Origin: Chitinophaga pinensis DSM 2588
Lineage (GTDB): Bacteria; Bacteroidota; Bacteroidia; Chitinophagales; Chitinophagaceae
Reading direction: 5' to 3'
Assembly (NCBI RefSeq): GCF_000024005.1
Contig: NC_013132.1
Location: 7,310,001-7,374,000, forward strand
DNA length: 64,000 bases
Under the pieces are notes generated by a model, which had not been told where the DNA came from, made no database searches, and saw only the letters and a program-made list of their open reading frames with translations. The position numbers and the translations under genes are program-made. Below are positions 50,704 through 57,828 of the stretch, piece after piece; within the stretch, counting starts at the first letter, position 1; each line of letters starts with the position of its first letter.

Positions 50704-51465
50704 TTACCAGAAAAGCTGCGACCGGTAAAATTCCCCAGGGGTCTTACCAGTAAATGCCTTGAAATCTTTAATGAAATGCGCCTGATCAAAGTATCCTGCA
50801 TTATACGCGGTTTCCGTCAGCGTAGCATCATTTGACCGGTCGATAACTGATCTTAATCTGACAATGGCAGCAAATTGCTTAGGCGTAGCACCCGTAATAC
50901 GGCGGAATCTTTTCTCAAAAGCATCCTGACTGATATATAAATGATGTAACAGTTCTTTAATTCGGACGTTGCCATTAGCCTGCCGGATTTGCCTGATAGC
51001 CGTATGCACCAAAAGATCCGGCACTGCATGTTTCCATAATGTCAACAGGAATTCCTGTATCTTATGAACAGCAGCTGCATAATCACTTGCCTCCGCCAGT
51101 TGTTCACTGATATCCCTCAATATCTGTTGATCAATAAAATTATCGAGCGCAGCTGAAGCCCCAAATAATTCATGTAAGGACGCTTTAAAAAACGCAGCCG
51201 CACCATCCTCACGGAACACCACCAGCAAATTAGCAGTATTGCCTGCATACAATAAAGTACGTGATGTTTTACGGAGACCAGCAATAACAGCTGAAGGCAA
51301 TGTACCATAATCACTGGCAGCTACATTCCCTTTCAGCCGGAACGCCATCACCAATGAAGTATCAGGCAATACCTCATTCTGTAATGCATATTCACTTTCA
51401 ATGATCATAATTGATCTGATGAAAGGCTGTAAGACAGCAACCGGTTTATACTGTTCAATATGCAT
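50704..51465 (-). CDS. AraC-family regulator (DUF6597-type N-terminus)
   Basis: A 253-residue regulator. The N-terminal ~140 residues match the DUF6597-type sensing domain common in Bacteroidota AraC proteins (PFIRSIMIIESEYALQNEVLPDTSLVMAFRL). The C-terminal ~100 residues form two HTH units (NVRIKELLHHLYISQDAFEKRFRRITGATPKQFAAIVRLR and LTETAYNAGYFDQAHFIKDFKAFTGKTPGEFYR), the AraC signature. It is the last of three minus-strand genes after the DUF3817 gene (26-bp gap). Confidence 0.9.
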   Translation of the reverse strand: MHIEQYKPVAVLQPFIRSIMIIESEYALQNEVLPDTSLVMAFRLKGNVAASDYGTLPSAVIAGLRKTSRTLLYAGNTANLLVVFREDGAAAFFKASLHELFGASAALDNFIDQQILRDISEQLAEASDYAAAVHKIQEFLLTLWKHAVPDLLVHTAIRQIRQANGNVRIKELLHHLYISQDAFEKRFRRITGATPKQFAAIVRLRSVIDRSNDATLTETAYNAGYFDQAHFIKDFKAFTGKTPGEFYRSQLFW

Positions 51466-51491
51466 AATGGCAGGCTATACACAAATATAAG

Positions 51492-51797
51492 CTATTCCAT
51501 CTTGCGCAGAATACGGTAATCAATGTAGAAAGTACCAAACGGAATTATACAGGCTAATAATACTTTCCAGGTGATATCCGTGAACTTCCACTTGTACTCA
51601 ATCCCCACACTCAACGCATTGATCACAAATGTCACAAAGAAGAACCCATGTATCGGTCCCATAATCTTCACCATAGAAGGATTATCCGCAGCATACTTCA
51701 TAGGCATCGCAATCCCGGTTAATACCAACAAAGAAACTCCTTCCAGGAAACCGATCAATCTCAACCGGCCCACTTTTGTACGAAATAAATGCATCAT
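51492..51797 (-). CDS. DUF3817 membrane protein
   Basis: A 101-residue three-helix membrane protein of the DUF3817 (YdzA-like) family. Typical features: the start RTKVGRLRLIGFLEGVSLLVLTGIAMPMKY, the IMGPIHGFFFVTFVINALSV centre and a C-terminal FGTFYIDYRILRK. The start at 51797 or 51794 is preferred because the preceding gene stops at 51800; the longer frame would overlap it. The function is unknown. Probably co-transcribed with the upstream four-helix protein. Confidence 0.85.
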   Translation of the reverse strand: MMHLFRTKVGRLRLIGFLEGVSLLVLTGIAMPMKYAADNPSMVKIMGPIHGFFFVTFVINALSVGIEYKWKFTDITWKVLLACIIPFGTFYIDYRILRKME

Positions 51798-51799
51798 CT

Positions 51800-52264
51800 T
51801 TAAAATGTTCTTAAATATGGCCTGTGCGCCAGCGGCGAAAAAGGCCATGGTATAGCAATAAAAATTATAAGCGAACCCGCCAGGAACAATAAAGCCATTG
51901 TCCGGAATTTACGCTGATCCGTATCCATGCGTTTTGCAGCAGAAGAACCAATGGTAATAACGATCACACCTGTCGTCATTAACAGGACATGCAGCAGACC
52001 GAAAAAACGGTAATCTGCCTGTGTTATCGCTTCGCGGTAATGTGATCTGAAATAAGTAACCAGCGGACTATTAAAATAAAGCACATATCCGATAGCGAGT
52101 TGTATATGCGCAATCGTGGCCGTAAGATGCCTGATGGTATTATCAGTAGCGGTAAAAGGACGTTTGTTTATCCAACCCCGGAGACTCCTTCCGATGGCAA
52201 ACAGCAGACTGACAACCACCATCCACCGGAAAAAAGAATGCAACAGCAACAAAGAAAAGTACAT
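51800..52264 (-). CDS. Four-helix membrane protein of unknown function
   Basis: A 154-residue integral membrane protein. Helices are at about 5-25, 46-64, 85-106 and 121-140. Histidines lie near helix ends (LLLHSFFRW, IAHIQLAIGY, FGLLHVLLM), a distribution sometimes seen in b-heme or cytochrome-like proteins, but no family assignment is possible by eye. It is 2 bp upstream of the DUF3817 gene and preceded by an AraC gene transcribed in the same direction (65-bp gap). Confidence 0.7.
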   Translation of the reverse strand: MYFSLLLLHSFFRWMVVVSLLFAIGRSLRGWINKRPFTATDNTIRHLTATIAHIQLAIGYVLYFNSPLVTYFRSHYREAITQADYRFFGLLHVLLMTTGVIVITIGSSAAKRMDTDQRKFRTMALLFLAGSLIIFIAIPWPFSPLAHRPYLRTF

Positions 52265-52329
52265 CGGTATCGTTTGTCCGCAAAGCTCCGCTGAAAAGCA
52301 AAGATCCTTTAGGACATACAGCGCGTCAT

Positions 52330-53235
52330 TTAGGACATTTTGATCATTTTCCTGAATTCAGTGGGCGTCACCCCTTCATAACGTTTAAACAGACGGGTAA
52401 AATAAGACTGGTCCTCAAAACCAACCTGTAAAGCAACTTCGCTGATAGGACTATCAAACTGGCTGAGTAAGACTTTTGCTTCCATAACGATGGCTTCATC
52501 GATCCATTTGGCAGGCGACTTGCTCGTCATTGTCCTGACGGATTTATTGAGATGACTGGGAGAAACATTGAGCAAAGCGGCATAATCGCTAACCAGATGC
52601 CTGGTGCTGGCATACTGGAACACCATTTCACGGAACCGGTTGGTGATATCCGAAGCACTGTGCGGCTGATTACTGCGCAAAGGCTGATAAGCCCTGTTCA
52701 CTTCACAAAGCAACGCAACCAGGTTAGGCTGAAGAATATCCAGCTGCTGTACACCATGTTCCATGTACTCCGTAACGATACGGCTGAAGAGATGCAGGAC
52801 ATAAGCTGACGTCCGTTCATCCAGGCATATACGGGGATTCCCCCAGACTTTCAGGAACTCAAACGCTTTCAGTAACTCACTGTTCCCATATTTCCCCAAC
52901 AGCATGTCATCATGAAAATTGCAGATATACCCTTCATTTTCGTCATCCTCCCCAAAAGAAAACACCTGTCCGGCAGGGACAAATAACATTTCATCCTTGC
53001 CAATCGTGTATATTTCACTGCCGATCTTCATGGTTGCGGTACCCGCCGTCAGGTACAAACAGGAGTGCGTAGCGGACCGGGAAGGCGGCACCGCCTGTTT
53101 CACATGACGGTACATATCTTCCAGTTTACAGGCCAGAAACCTAGTCAGATCCCCCTTTAGTAAGGCATCCAGCTCAGTGGAAGGCATAAAACGGGAAGTG
53201 AAGGTCCGGGCATCATATACCTTGATCTCATTCAT
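52330..53235 (-). CDS. AraC-family regulator with cupin N-terminal domain
   Basis: A 301-residue regulator. The N-terminal half is a cupin (HSCLYLTAGTATMKIGSEIYTIGKDEMLFVPAGQVFSFGE), which usually binds a small effector. The C-terminal ~100 residues carry the two AraC HTH motifs (LVSDYAALLNVSPSHLNKSVRTMTSKSPAKWI and ISEVALQVGFEDQSYFTRLFKRYEGVTPTEFR). It may control the membrane-protein genes downstream. The gene is divergent from the PP2C gene. Confidence 0.92.
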   Translation of the reverse strand: MNEIKVYDARTFTSRFMPSTELDALLKGDLTRFLACKLEDMYRHVKQAVPPSRSATHSCLYLTAGTATMKIGSEIYTIGKDEMLFVPAGQVFSFGEDDENEGYICNFHDDMLLGKYGNSELLKAFEFLKVWGNPRICLDERTSAYVLHLFSRIVTEYMEHGVQQLDILQPNLVALLCEVNRAYQPLRSNQPHSASDITNRFREMVFQYASTRHLVSDYAALLNVSPSHLNKSVRTMTSKSPAKWIDEAIVMEAKVLLSQFDSPISEVALQVGFEDQSYFTRLFKRYEGVTPTEFRKMIKMS

Positions 53236-53316
53236 TGCTAAAGACTAAAACAAGGTAGACGAACGGACCTGCAGAATATTTTACACCCGTTAAAAAATTT
53301 TACCCAAAGGAATCAT

Positions 53317-53324
53317 TATTTTTG
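53317..53324 (+). promoter_or_regulatory. Putative -7 element TATTTTTG before the PP2C gene
   Basis: Matches TAnnTTTG and ends 9 bp before ATG 53334. The transcript would have almost no leader, so translation may be leaderless. Confidence 0.5.
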
Positions 53325-53333
53325 TGCCTCTCT

Positions 53334-54065
53334 ATGAATATCTATACCACGCTGCAAAGAGGAACATATCATCTTAATAATTGTGAGGATTACCTTTTCC
53401 ATGGCAATATTAACCCGCATACGTTTGTCGCTGCAGTGATGGATGGCTGTACCATGGGTACTGACAGTCATCTCATTTCTACATTGACAGGCAAGCTGTT
53501 ACGGAAAATCGTCAAGGCAAAAGGATATGACGATATGCGCTCACTGGTCAATATTTCCCCGGAAGAACACCTCCAGGATATCACCCGCCAGCTGTTTGCT
53601 GAACTGAACGCCCTCCGGAACCAGATACAACTGGACCGAAATGAATTACTGACCACACTCCTGCTGATGGTAGCCGATTATAAGGCCGACAAAGCCATCC
53701 TCCTGGTCATCGGGGACGGCGCAATCAGTATCAACGGACATGTCAGCATATTCGACCGGGATAACAAACCCGATTACATCGGCTATCACCTCTCCGAACA
53801 TTTCGACAGCTGGTACCAGCGTCAGTACCGTATAGCATTCAGTAACTTACTGGATATCAGTCTCGCCACAGACGGCATCACCAGTTTCAAACCTTTCAAT
53901 CCGGCAGTAGCCCCGATAGACGCGATCCGCTTCCTCCTCATGGACCAGGAGAAGTCTGAATCGGATGAAATGCTGAATATGAAATGCAAAACACTGGAGC
54001 ACGTATACGGAATGCTGCCCACGGATGATCTGGCTATTGTCAGATTTCTCCGCAAAAACAGCTGA
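53334..54065 (+). CDS. PP2C-family protein phosphatase
   Basis: A 243-residue cytoplasmic protein from ATG 53334. The PP2C/SpoIIE-like fold is supported by NCEDYLFHGNINPHTFVAAVMDGCTMGTDSH (first metal-binding Asp motif), TTLLLMVADYKADKAILLVIGDGAISING, LATDGITSFKPF and a final ATDDLAIVRF-like block (LPTDDLAIVRFL). The usual DGxGG glycines are replaced by DGCTMG, so it is a divergent member. It would dephosphorylate Ser/Thr. It stands 42 bp upstream of the kinase-like and Thg1 genes and may form one operon with them. No partner kinase is nearby. Confidence 0.82.
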   Translation: MNIYTTLQRGTYHLNNCEDYLFHGNINPHTFVAAVMDGCTMGTDSHLISTLTGKLLRKIVKAKGYDDMRSLVNISPEEHLQDITRQLFAELNALRNQIQLDRNELLTTLLLMVADYKADKAILLVIGDGAISINGHVSIFDRDNKPDYIGYHLSEHFDSWYQRQYRIAFSNLLDISLATDGITSFKPFNPAVAPIDAIRFLLMDQEKSESDEMLNMKCKTLEHVYGMLPTDDLAIVRFLRKNS

Positions 54066-54107
54066 TCCCTCCGCTTTTACTTATCTTCGCCACCCCAAAC
54101 CTATACC

Positions 54108-54554
54108 ATGGAAGCAATTATTTTCTGTGGGATACAGGCTACCGGTAAAACCGGCTTTTATAAAGAACATTTCCTGCAGACCCACATAAGGATCTCGCTC
54201 GACCTGCTGAAAAGCCGTTACAGGGAAGACCTGTTTCTCGAAGCATGTTTCAAAAGCAGCCAACCCTTCGTTGTTGACAATACTAACCCTGGCAAAGCGG
54301 ATAGAGAAAAGTATATCTCCCTTGCCCGACAACACAAATTCAAGGTGAGGGGTTATTACTTCCAATCCAGGCTTGAAGAAGCACTGGAAAGGAACAACCT
54401 GCGTACAGGCAAAGCCCTGATACCGAAAGTAGGCGTATTGAACACCTACAAAAAACTGGAAATACCCAGCCTGGAAGAAGGTTTCGACGAACTCTATTAC
54501 GTCGGATTAGACACAAATGGTTTTACAATTAAAGCCTGGAATAATGAAATTTGA
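54108..54554 (+). CDS. P-loop kinase, polynucleotide-kinase-like (AAA_33)
   Basis: A 148-residue P-loop protein. Walker A is GIQATGKT (residues 8-15), right after the first strand EAIIFC. It resembles the T4-type polynucleotide kinase and AAA_33 group, with ISLDLLKSRYRED (the acceptor/catalytic Asp region), FVVDNTNPGKADREKYISLARQHKFKVRGYYFQS (Walker B-like strand and lid region) and EALERNNLRTGKALIP. It would phosphorylate a 5'-OH of RNA or another small substrate. The start of the Thg1 gene overlaps its last 11 bp, so the two are coupled and probably act together. Confidence 0.85.
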   Translation: MEAIIFCGIQATGKTGFYKEHFLQTHIRISLDLLKSRYREDLFLEACFKSSQPFVVDNTNPGKADREKYISLARQHKFKVRGYYFQSRLEEALERNNLRTGKALIPKVGVLNTYKKLEIPSLEEGFDELYYVGLDTNGFTIKAWNNEI

Positions 54555-55311
54555 TGAACTGGACAGCAAAATGCGGATCTATGAAACCGCGCATGACAAG
54601 ATCGTACTACCGGGTATGTACATGGTAGCCCGTATCGACGGCAGAGGATTCACCAAACTAACAAAGGAAACGCATCCTTTTGAAGCCCCTTTTGATCCGC
54701 GATTCAGAGACTATATGGTGGAAACTGTAAAACACCTCATGAACTGCGGCTTTAACGTCGTGTATGGCTATACGGAAAGCGATGAAATATCCTTGCTTTT
54801 CCACCTGGCAGAAGGTGCTTTCGGTCGTAAACACCGTAAGTACAACTCCATTCTCGCGGGCGAAACAAGCGCGAAATTCTCCCTGCAACTGGGTAGTCTG
54901 GCAGCATTTGATTGCCGCATCTGCGAATTGCCTAACCGGCAACTCGTGGTAGATTATTTCAGATGGAGGAATGAAGATGCACATCGTAATGCCCTCAATG
55001 CACACTGTTACTGGCAATTGCGTAGAGACAATCACACACGTCAGAGCGCTACCAATACAATAGAAAAAATGAGTACGGCAGATAAAAATGAACTGCTGTT
55101 CCGCTATAATATCAACTTTAATAATTTGCCGGCCTGGCAAAAAAGAGGGATCGGTATTTACTGGGCAGAGATGGAGAAAGACGGCGTCAATCCTAAAACA
55201 GGCGAACAGGTAGTGGTGAAAAGAAGACAGTTGTATGTGAACCAGGAACTACCGGTAAAAGACGAGTACAACCGTTTTATACAAGAGCTGATTGAACAAA
55301 GCGAGCAATAA
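54544..55311 (+). CDS. Thg1-family tRNA(His) guanylyltransferase-like 3'-5' polymerase
   Basis: A 255-residue Thg1/TLP protein from ATG 54544. Catalytic metal-binding motifs are ARIDGRGFTKLT (first Asp) and YTESDEISLLF (second Asp/Glu). The later EDAHRNALNAHCYWQLRR covers the HINNLYN-like region. The second half has the four-helix and nucleotide-binding segment NNLPAWQKRGIGIYW. Thg1-like proteins add nucleotides to the 5' end of RNA, in the 3'-5' direction, typically to repair truncated tRNA or add G-1 to tRNA(His). It overlaps the kinase gene by 11 bp, so a joint RNA 5'-end repair task is inferred. Confidence 0.93.
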   Translation: MKFDELDSKMRIYETAHDKIVLPGMYMVARIDGRGFTKLTKETHPFEAPFDPRFRDYMVETVKHLMNCGFNVVYGYTESDEISLLFHLAEGAFGRKHRKYNSILAGETSAKFSLQLGSLAAFDCRICELPNRQLVVDYFRWRNEDAHRNALNAHCYWQLRRDNHTRQSATNTIEKMSTADKNELLFRYNINFNNLPAWQKRGIGIYWAEMEKDGVNPKTGEQVVVKRRQLYVNQELPVKDEYNRFIQELIEQSEQ

Positions 55312-55330
55312 GTCCGCTGTAATGTATAAA

Positions 55331-55365
55331 ACCATGCCCCGGTAAAACGGGAAACGGGGCATGGT
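55331..55365. terminator. Bidirectional terminator after the Thg1 gene
   Basis: ACCATGCCCCG (55331-55341) pairs with CGGGGCATGGT (55355-55365), loop of 13 nt. It lies between convergent genes. Confidence 0.82.
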
Positions 55366-55378
55366 CCTTACGATCATT

Positions 55379-55675
55379 CTACTTCTTGCCAGCAGCTTCT
55401 CTCTTCTCCTTCTGGCTTTTTCTGTACGCTTTCAGTTCTTCCTTGTCAATATATGAATCCTTGTTAGCGTCAATAGCATCAAATTTCTCTTTCAGATTAA
55501 ATCTGCCCTTCTCCTGTTTGTCTGCCTCCGCCTTGCTGATCTTGCCATCACCGTCAGTATCCAATTTCTGGAACAGACCTTCATGTTTTGGCTTAGGCTG
55601 CTGATCCTGTGCATATGTCTTAACAGTGCTCAGTGCTGTAAACAGTATCGCGGCAACAAAAATTTTCTTCATCAT
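55379..55675 (-). CDS. Exported EF-hand protein
   Basis: A 98-residue protein with signal peptide (KIFVAAILFTALSTVKTYAQ). Two EF-hand calcium loops follow, DTDGDGKISKAE (~39-50) and DANKDSYIDKEE (~69-80), with 12-residue spacing and the expected acidic ligands. The flanking helices are Lys-rich, and the C-terminus ends in KREAAGKK. It is a small periplasmic calcium-binding protein; role unknown. Monocistronic. Confidence 0.9.
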   Translation of the reverse strand: MMKKIFVAAILFTALSTVKTYAQDQQPKPKHEGLFQKLDTDGDGKISKAEADKQEKGRFNLKEKFDAIDANKDSYIDKEELKAYRKSQKEKREAAGKK

Positions 55676-55925
55676 AATTGTGGGTTTTGGATTAAAATAA
55701 TTTTGTTCGTTTATAGTGATATTCTTTGGAGCCGTTTTGAAGGAGTAAGTTTAATCCGGAACAGGAGCCTCCTTTTTTATCTTGTAGCATCACAACAGTA
55801 AACACTGCTTATAGAACCCTTTACAGGAAAGGACTACAGCTCGATATACTCAAAAACAGTCGTCTAAAAGGCTTAACAGTATTTAACAGTAGTTAAAACT
55901 GCTTAACAGGCAGAGGATAAAAAAA

Positions 55926-55946
55926 TTAAGAATTGGAATGCAGCGG
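55926..55946 (+). repeat. Left copy of a 21-bp inverted repeat flanking the antiporter gene
   Basis: TTAAGAATTGGAATG followed by CAGCGG. The reverse complement of 57752-57772 differs at one base only. Both copies sit beside AATTNNN heptamer tracts. Confidence 0.7.
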
Positions 55947-55972
55947 AGATCGCTGCGTATCAAACAAAATAA

Positions 55973-56003
55973 AAAGCGCCCACCATCGGTAGACGCCTTT
56001 TAC
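55973..56003 (-). terminator. Imperfect terminator downstream of the antiporter gene
   Basis: On the minus strand AAAAGGCG...CGCTTTTT forms an imperfect hairpin with inner ACC/GGT pairing. It lies about 48 bp past the antiporter stop. Confidence 0.5.
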
Positions 56004-56025
56004 TTTACTTTGACAACTATTGACG

Positions 56026-56052
56026 TAATTCCTAATTCCTAATTCCTAATTT
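56026..56052 (+). repeat. TAATTCC heptamer tract
   Basis: Three tandem copies of TAATTCC and a partial fourth, just at the antiporter stop codon. Related AATTNNN tracts occur at 57661-57696, 57763-57796 and 24740-24777. Confidence 0.75.
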
Positions 56053-57652
56053 ATTTATACTGTTGTGTGATCTTTTCTTCCGCCAGATCCAGCAACGACA
56101 TATGCTTCCGTACGATCTCTTCATCAAACTCTGCTTTCTTATTAATCTTCTGCAACATCTCCCGCTGTTCATGAATCAGTTCATTGAATACGATGCGGTA
56201 CCGGCTGATCGCCTGTTGCCTGTTTATATCCGTTGCATGTGATGCGGCATAACTCTCCAGGAAGGTATATTCATTCTCCATCGTTGCACGTAACTGACGG
56301 ATCAGCTCATTTTCTTCCACATCAGTCTTATACTGCGTATCCAGCAACTGCACAGCGATAAAGGTCAACTTTTTACGGATCAGGGTATCCTGCTCTACCT
56401 CCGACATATAATCCACTTCTTCCAGGCCCAGTTTCCTGATCAGCCAGGGCAAAGTGAGCCCCTGCAACACCAGGGTAACCAATATCACCACAAAGGTGAT
56501 AAACAGGATCATATTACGTTGCGGAAATGCTTTGCCGCCGGCCATGATCGGTATAGACAACGCCGCTGCCAGGGATACCACCCCACGCATACCTGCCCAT
56601 CCAAAAACCAGGGGCAGTTTCCATCCCGGTTTGTTATCTGCCGTTTTGATAAATCTGCTGATAAACACAGTAAATATAGCCGCTCCCTGTGTACAGAGAA
56701 TACGCGTAACAATCACCACAGCAGAGATCACCAACCCATACCAGATTGCCTGTTTCAGCGAACTTTCTCCCAGTCCGCTGACAATCACCGGCAACTCCAG
56801 TCCTATCAGCATAAAAACAATACCATTCAACACAAAGCCGACAGTAGCCCACACATTGACACCTTGTAAACGACTGAGATGACTAAGGATCGTTTGCTGT
56901 CTATTGGACATAAACAAACCTCCGCTGACCACCGCCAGTACACCGGAGAAATGAAACGCTTCGGCTACTATATACATTACATAAGGCGCTACAAATGTCA
57001 GTACAGTATCCATACTCGCCGTCGTAGGCATCCAGCGGTGAATCACATAGAAGATCAGCGCAATGACCAATCCGGTTACAATTCCCATCACAATAACAAT
57101 CACAAAACTGAGCGCTGCTTCATGAAAGGTAAAACTACCTGTGAGCACCGCTGCCAGCGCAAACCGGTACACAATCAAACTGGAAGCGTCATTCATCAGA
57201 CTTTCCCCTTCAATAATGGAAACCAGTCTTCTGGGCACATCCAGTCCGCGCATCACCGTAGTAGCAGAAACCGCATCCGGGGGAGAAATAATCCCTCCCA
57301 GCAGGAAGCCCAACGCGAGTGTAAAACCGGGAATCAGACTACTGGATACAACCGCTATGACACAGGAAGTCAGCAGAATGATCCCAAATGCAAAAGAACT
57401 GATCACACGCCGCCACTTCCAGAATTCCTTCCAGGAAGTGTTCCAGGCCGCATCATACAGCAGCGGTGGCAGAAACAGCAGGAATATCAGTTCAGGATCA
57501 ATGGAAACGTCGGGCAATCCGGGAATAAGACTAAGTGCCAGTCCGCCGAGCACCAGCACAATAGGATAAGAGATCTTTAAACGCTGAGCCAGCATTACCA
57601 GTACAAGAATGACAAGGAGGAGGCCAATGTACAGAACGAATGTAGAGTGCAT
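56051..57652 (-). CDS. Na+/H+ antiporter (CPA1 family)
   Basis: A 533-residue secondary transporter. About 12 hydrophobic helices span residues 5-410, then a ~120-residue cytoplasmic C-terminal domain with helical repeats. The CPA1 signature is present: VFFLLFLPPLLYDAAWNTSWKEF-like start (ELIFLLFLPPLLYDAAWN), SPPDAVSATTVMRGL, and IEGESLMNDASSLIVYRFAL with the substrate Asp of the ND motif. GWAGMRGVVSLAAALSIP is the GxxGMRG block. It should exchange Na+ (or K+) for protons. Monocistronic; flanked on both sides by AATTNNN tracts and an inverted 21-bp repeat. Confidence 0.92.
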   Translation of the reverse strand: MHSTFVLYIGLLLVILVLVMLAQRLKISYPIVLVLGGLALSLIPGLPDVSIDPELIFLLFLPPLLYDAAWNTSWKEFWKWRRVISSFAFGIILLTSCVIAVVSSSLIPGFTLALGFLLGGIISPPDAVSATTVMRGLDVPRRLVSIIEGESLMNDASSLIVYRFALAAVLTGSFTFHEAALSFVIVIVMGIVTGLVIALIFYVIHRWMPTTASMDTVLTFVAPYVMYIVAEAFHFSGVLAVVSGGLFMSNRQQTILSHLSRLQGVNVWATVGFVLNGIVFMLIGLELPVIVSGLGESSLKQAIWYGLVISAVVIVTRILCTQGAAIFTVFISRFIKTADNKPGWKLPLVFGWAGMRGVVSLAAALSIPIMAGGKAFPQRNMILFITFVVILVTLVLQGLTLPWLIRKLGLEEVDYMSEVEQDTLIRKKLTFIAVQLLDTQYKTDVEENELIRQLRATMENEYTFLESYAASHATDINRQQAISRYRIVFNELIHEQREMLQKINKKAEFDEEIVRKHMSLLDLAEEKITQQYK

Positions 57653-57660
57653 AGGACTAA

Positions 57661-57696
57661 TTTAATTAAGAATTAGGAATTAAAAATTAAGAATTT
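57661..57696 (+). repeat. AATTNNN heptamer tract upstream of the antiporter
   Basis: AATTAAG, AATTAGG, AATTAAA, AATTAAG, AATTTC in tandem: a 7-bp period. It shares 19 bp with the reverse complement of the tract at 57763-57796, so the two could pair. Confidence 0.75.
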
Positions 57697-57751
57697 CAAC
57701 AACTAACATCTTTGGAACTAAATCATGTCCACTCCTTATCAACATCCCTTC

Positions 57752-57772
57752 CGCTGCATTTCAATTCTTAAT
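57752..57772 (-). repeat. Right copy of the 21-bp inverted repeat
   Basis: CCGCTGCATTTCAATTC followed by TTAA. The reverse complement matches 55926-55946 with one mismatch. Confidence 0.7.
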
Positions 57773-57796
57773 TCTTAATTTTTAATTCTTAATTCC
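57763..57796 (+). repeat. AATTNNN heptamer tract before the GNAT-M3 gene
   Basis: AATTCTT, AATTCTT, AATTTTT, AATTCTT, AATTCC in tandem, inverted relative to 57661-57696. Confidence 0.75.
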
Positions 57797-57800
57797 ACCT

Positions 57801-57808
57801 TATTTTTG
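57801..57808 (+). promoter_or_regulatory. Putative -7 element TATTTTTG
   Basis: Matches TAnnTTTG 20 bp before ATG 57829. The heptamer tract ends just upstream and would cover the -33 region. Confidence 0.55.
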
Positions 57809-57828
57809 TCTGATCGAAATCAGAAGAT

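Larger units (their letters stand above)
55676..56050. other. 375-bp intergenic region with repeat sequences
   Basis: No gene seen. It holds a 21-bp sequence (55926-55946) repeated in inverted form at 57752-57772, a short hairpin (CAGCGGAGATCGCTG, 55941-55955), an imperfect terminator (55973-56003) and a TAATTCC heptamer tract (56026-56052). Confidence 0.7.

Noticed and set aside
56879..57580. 233-codon plus-strand frame
   Set aside because: Antisense to the Na+/H+ antiporter; composition rich in His, Arg and Gln is typical of a reversed membrane-protein gene.
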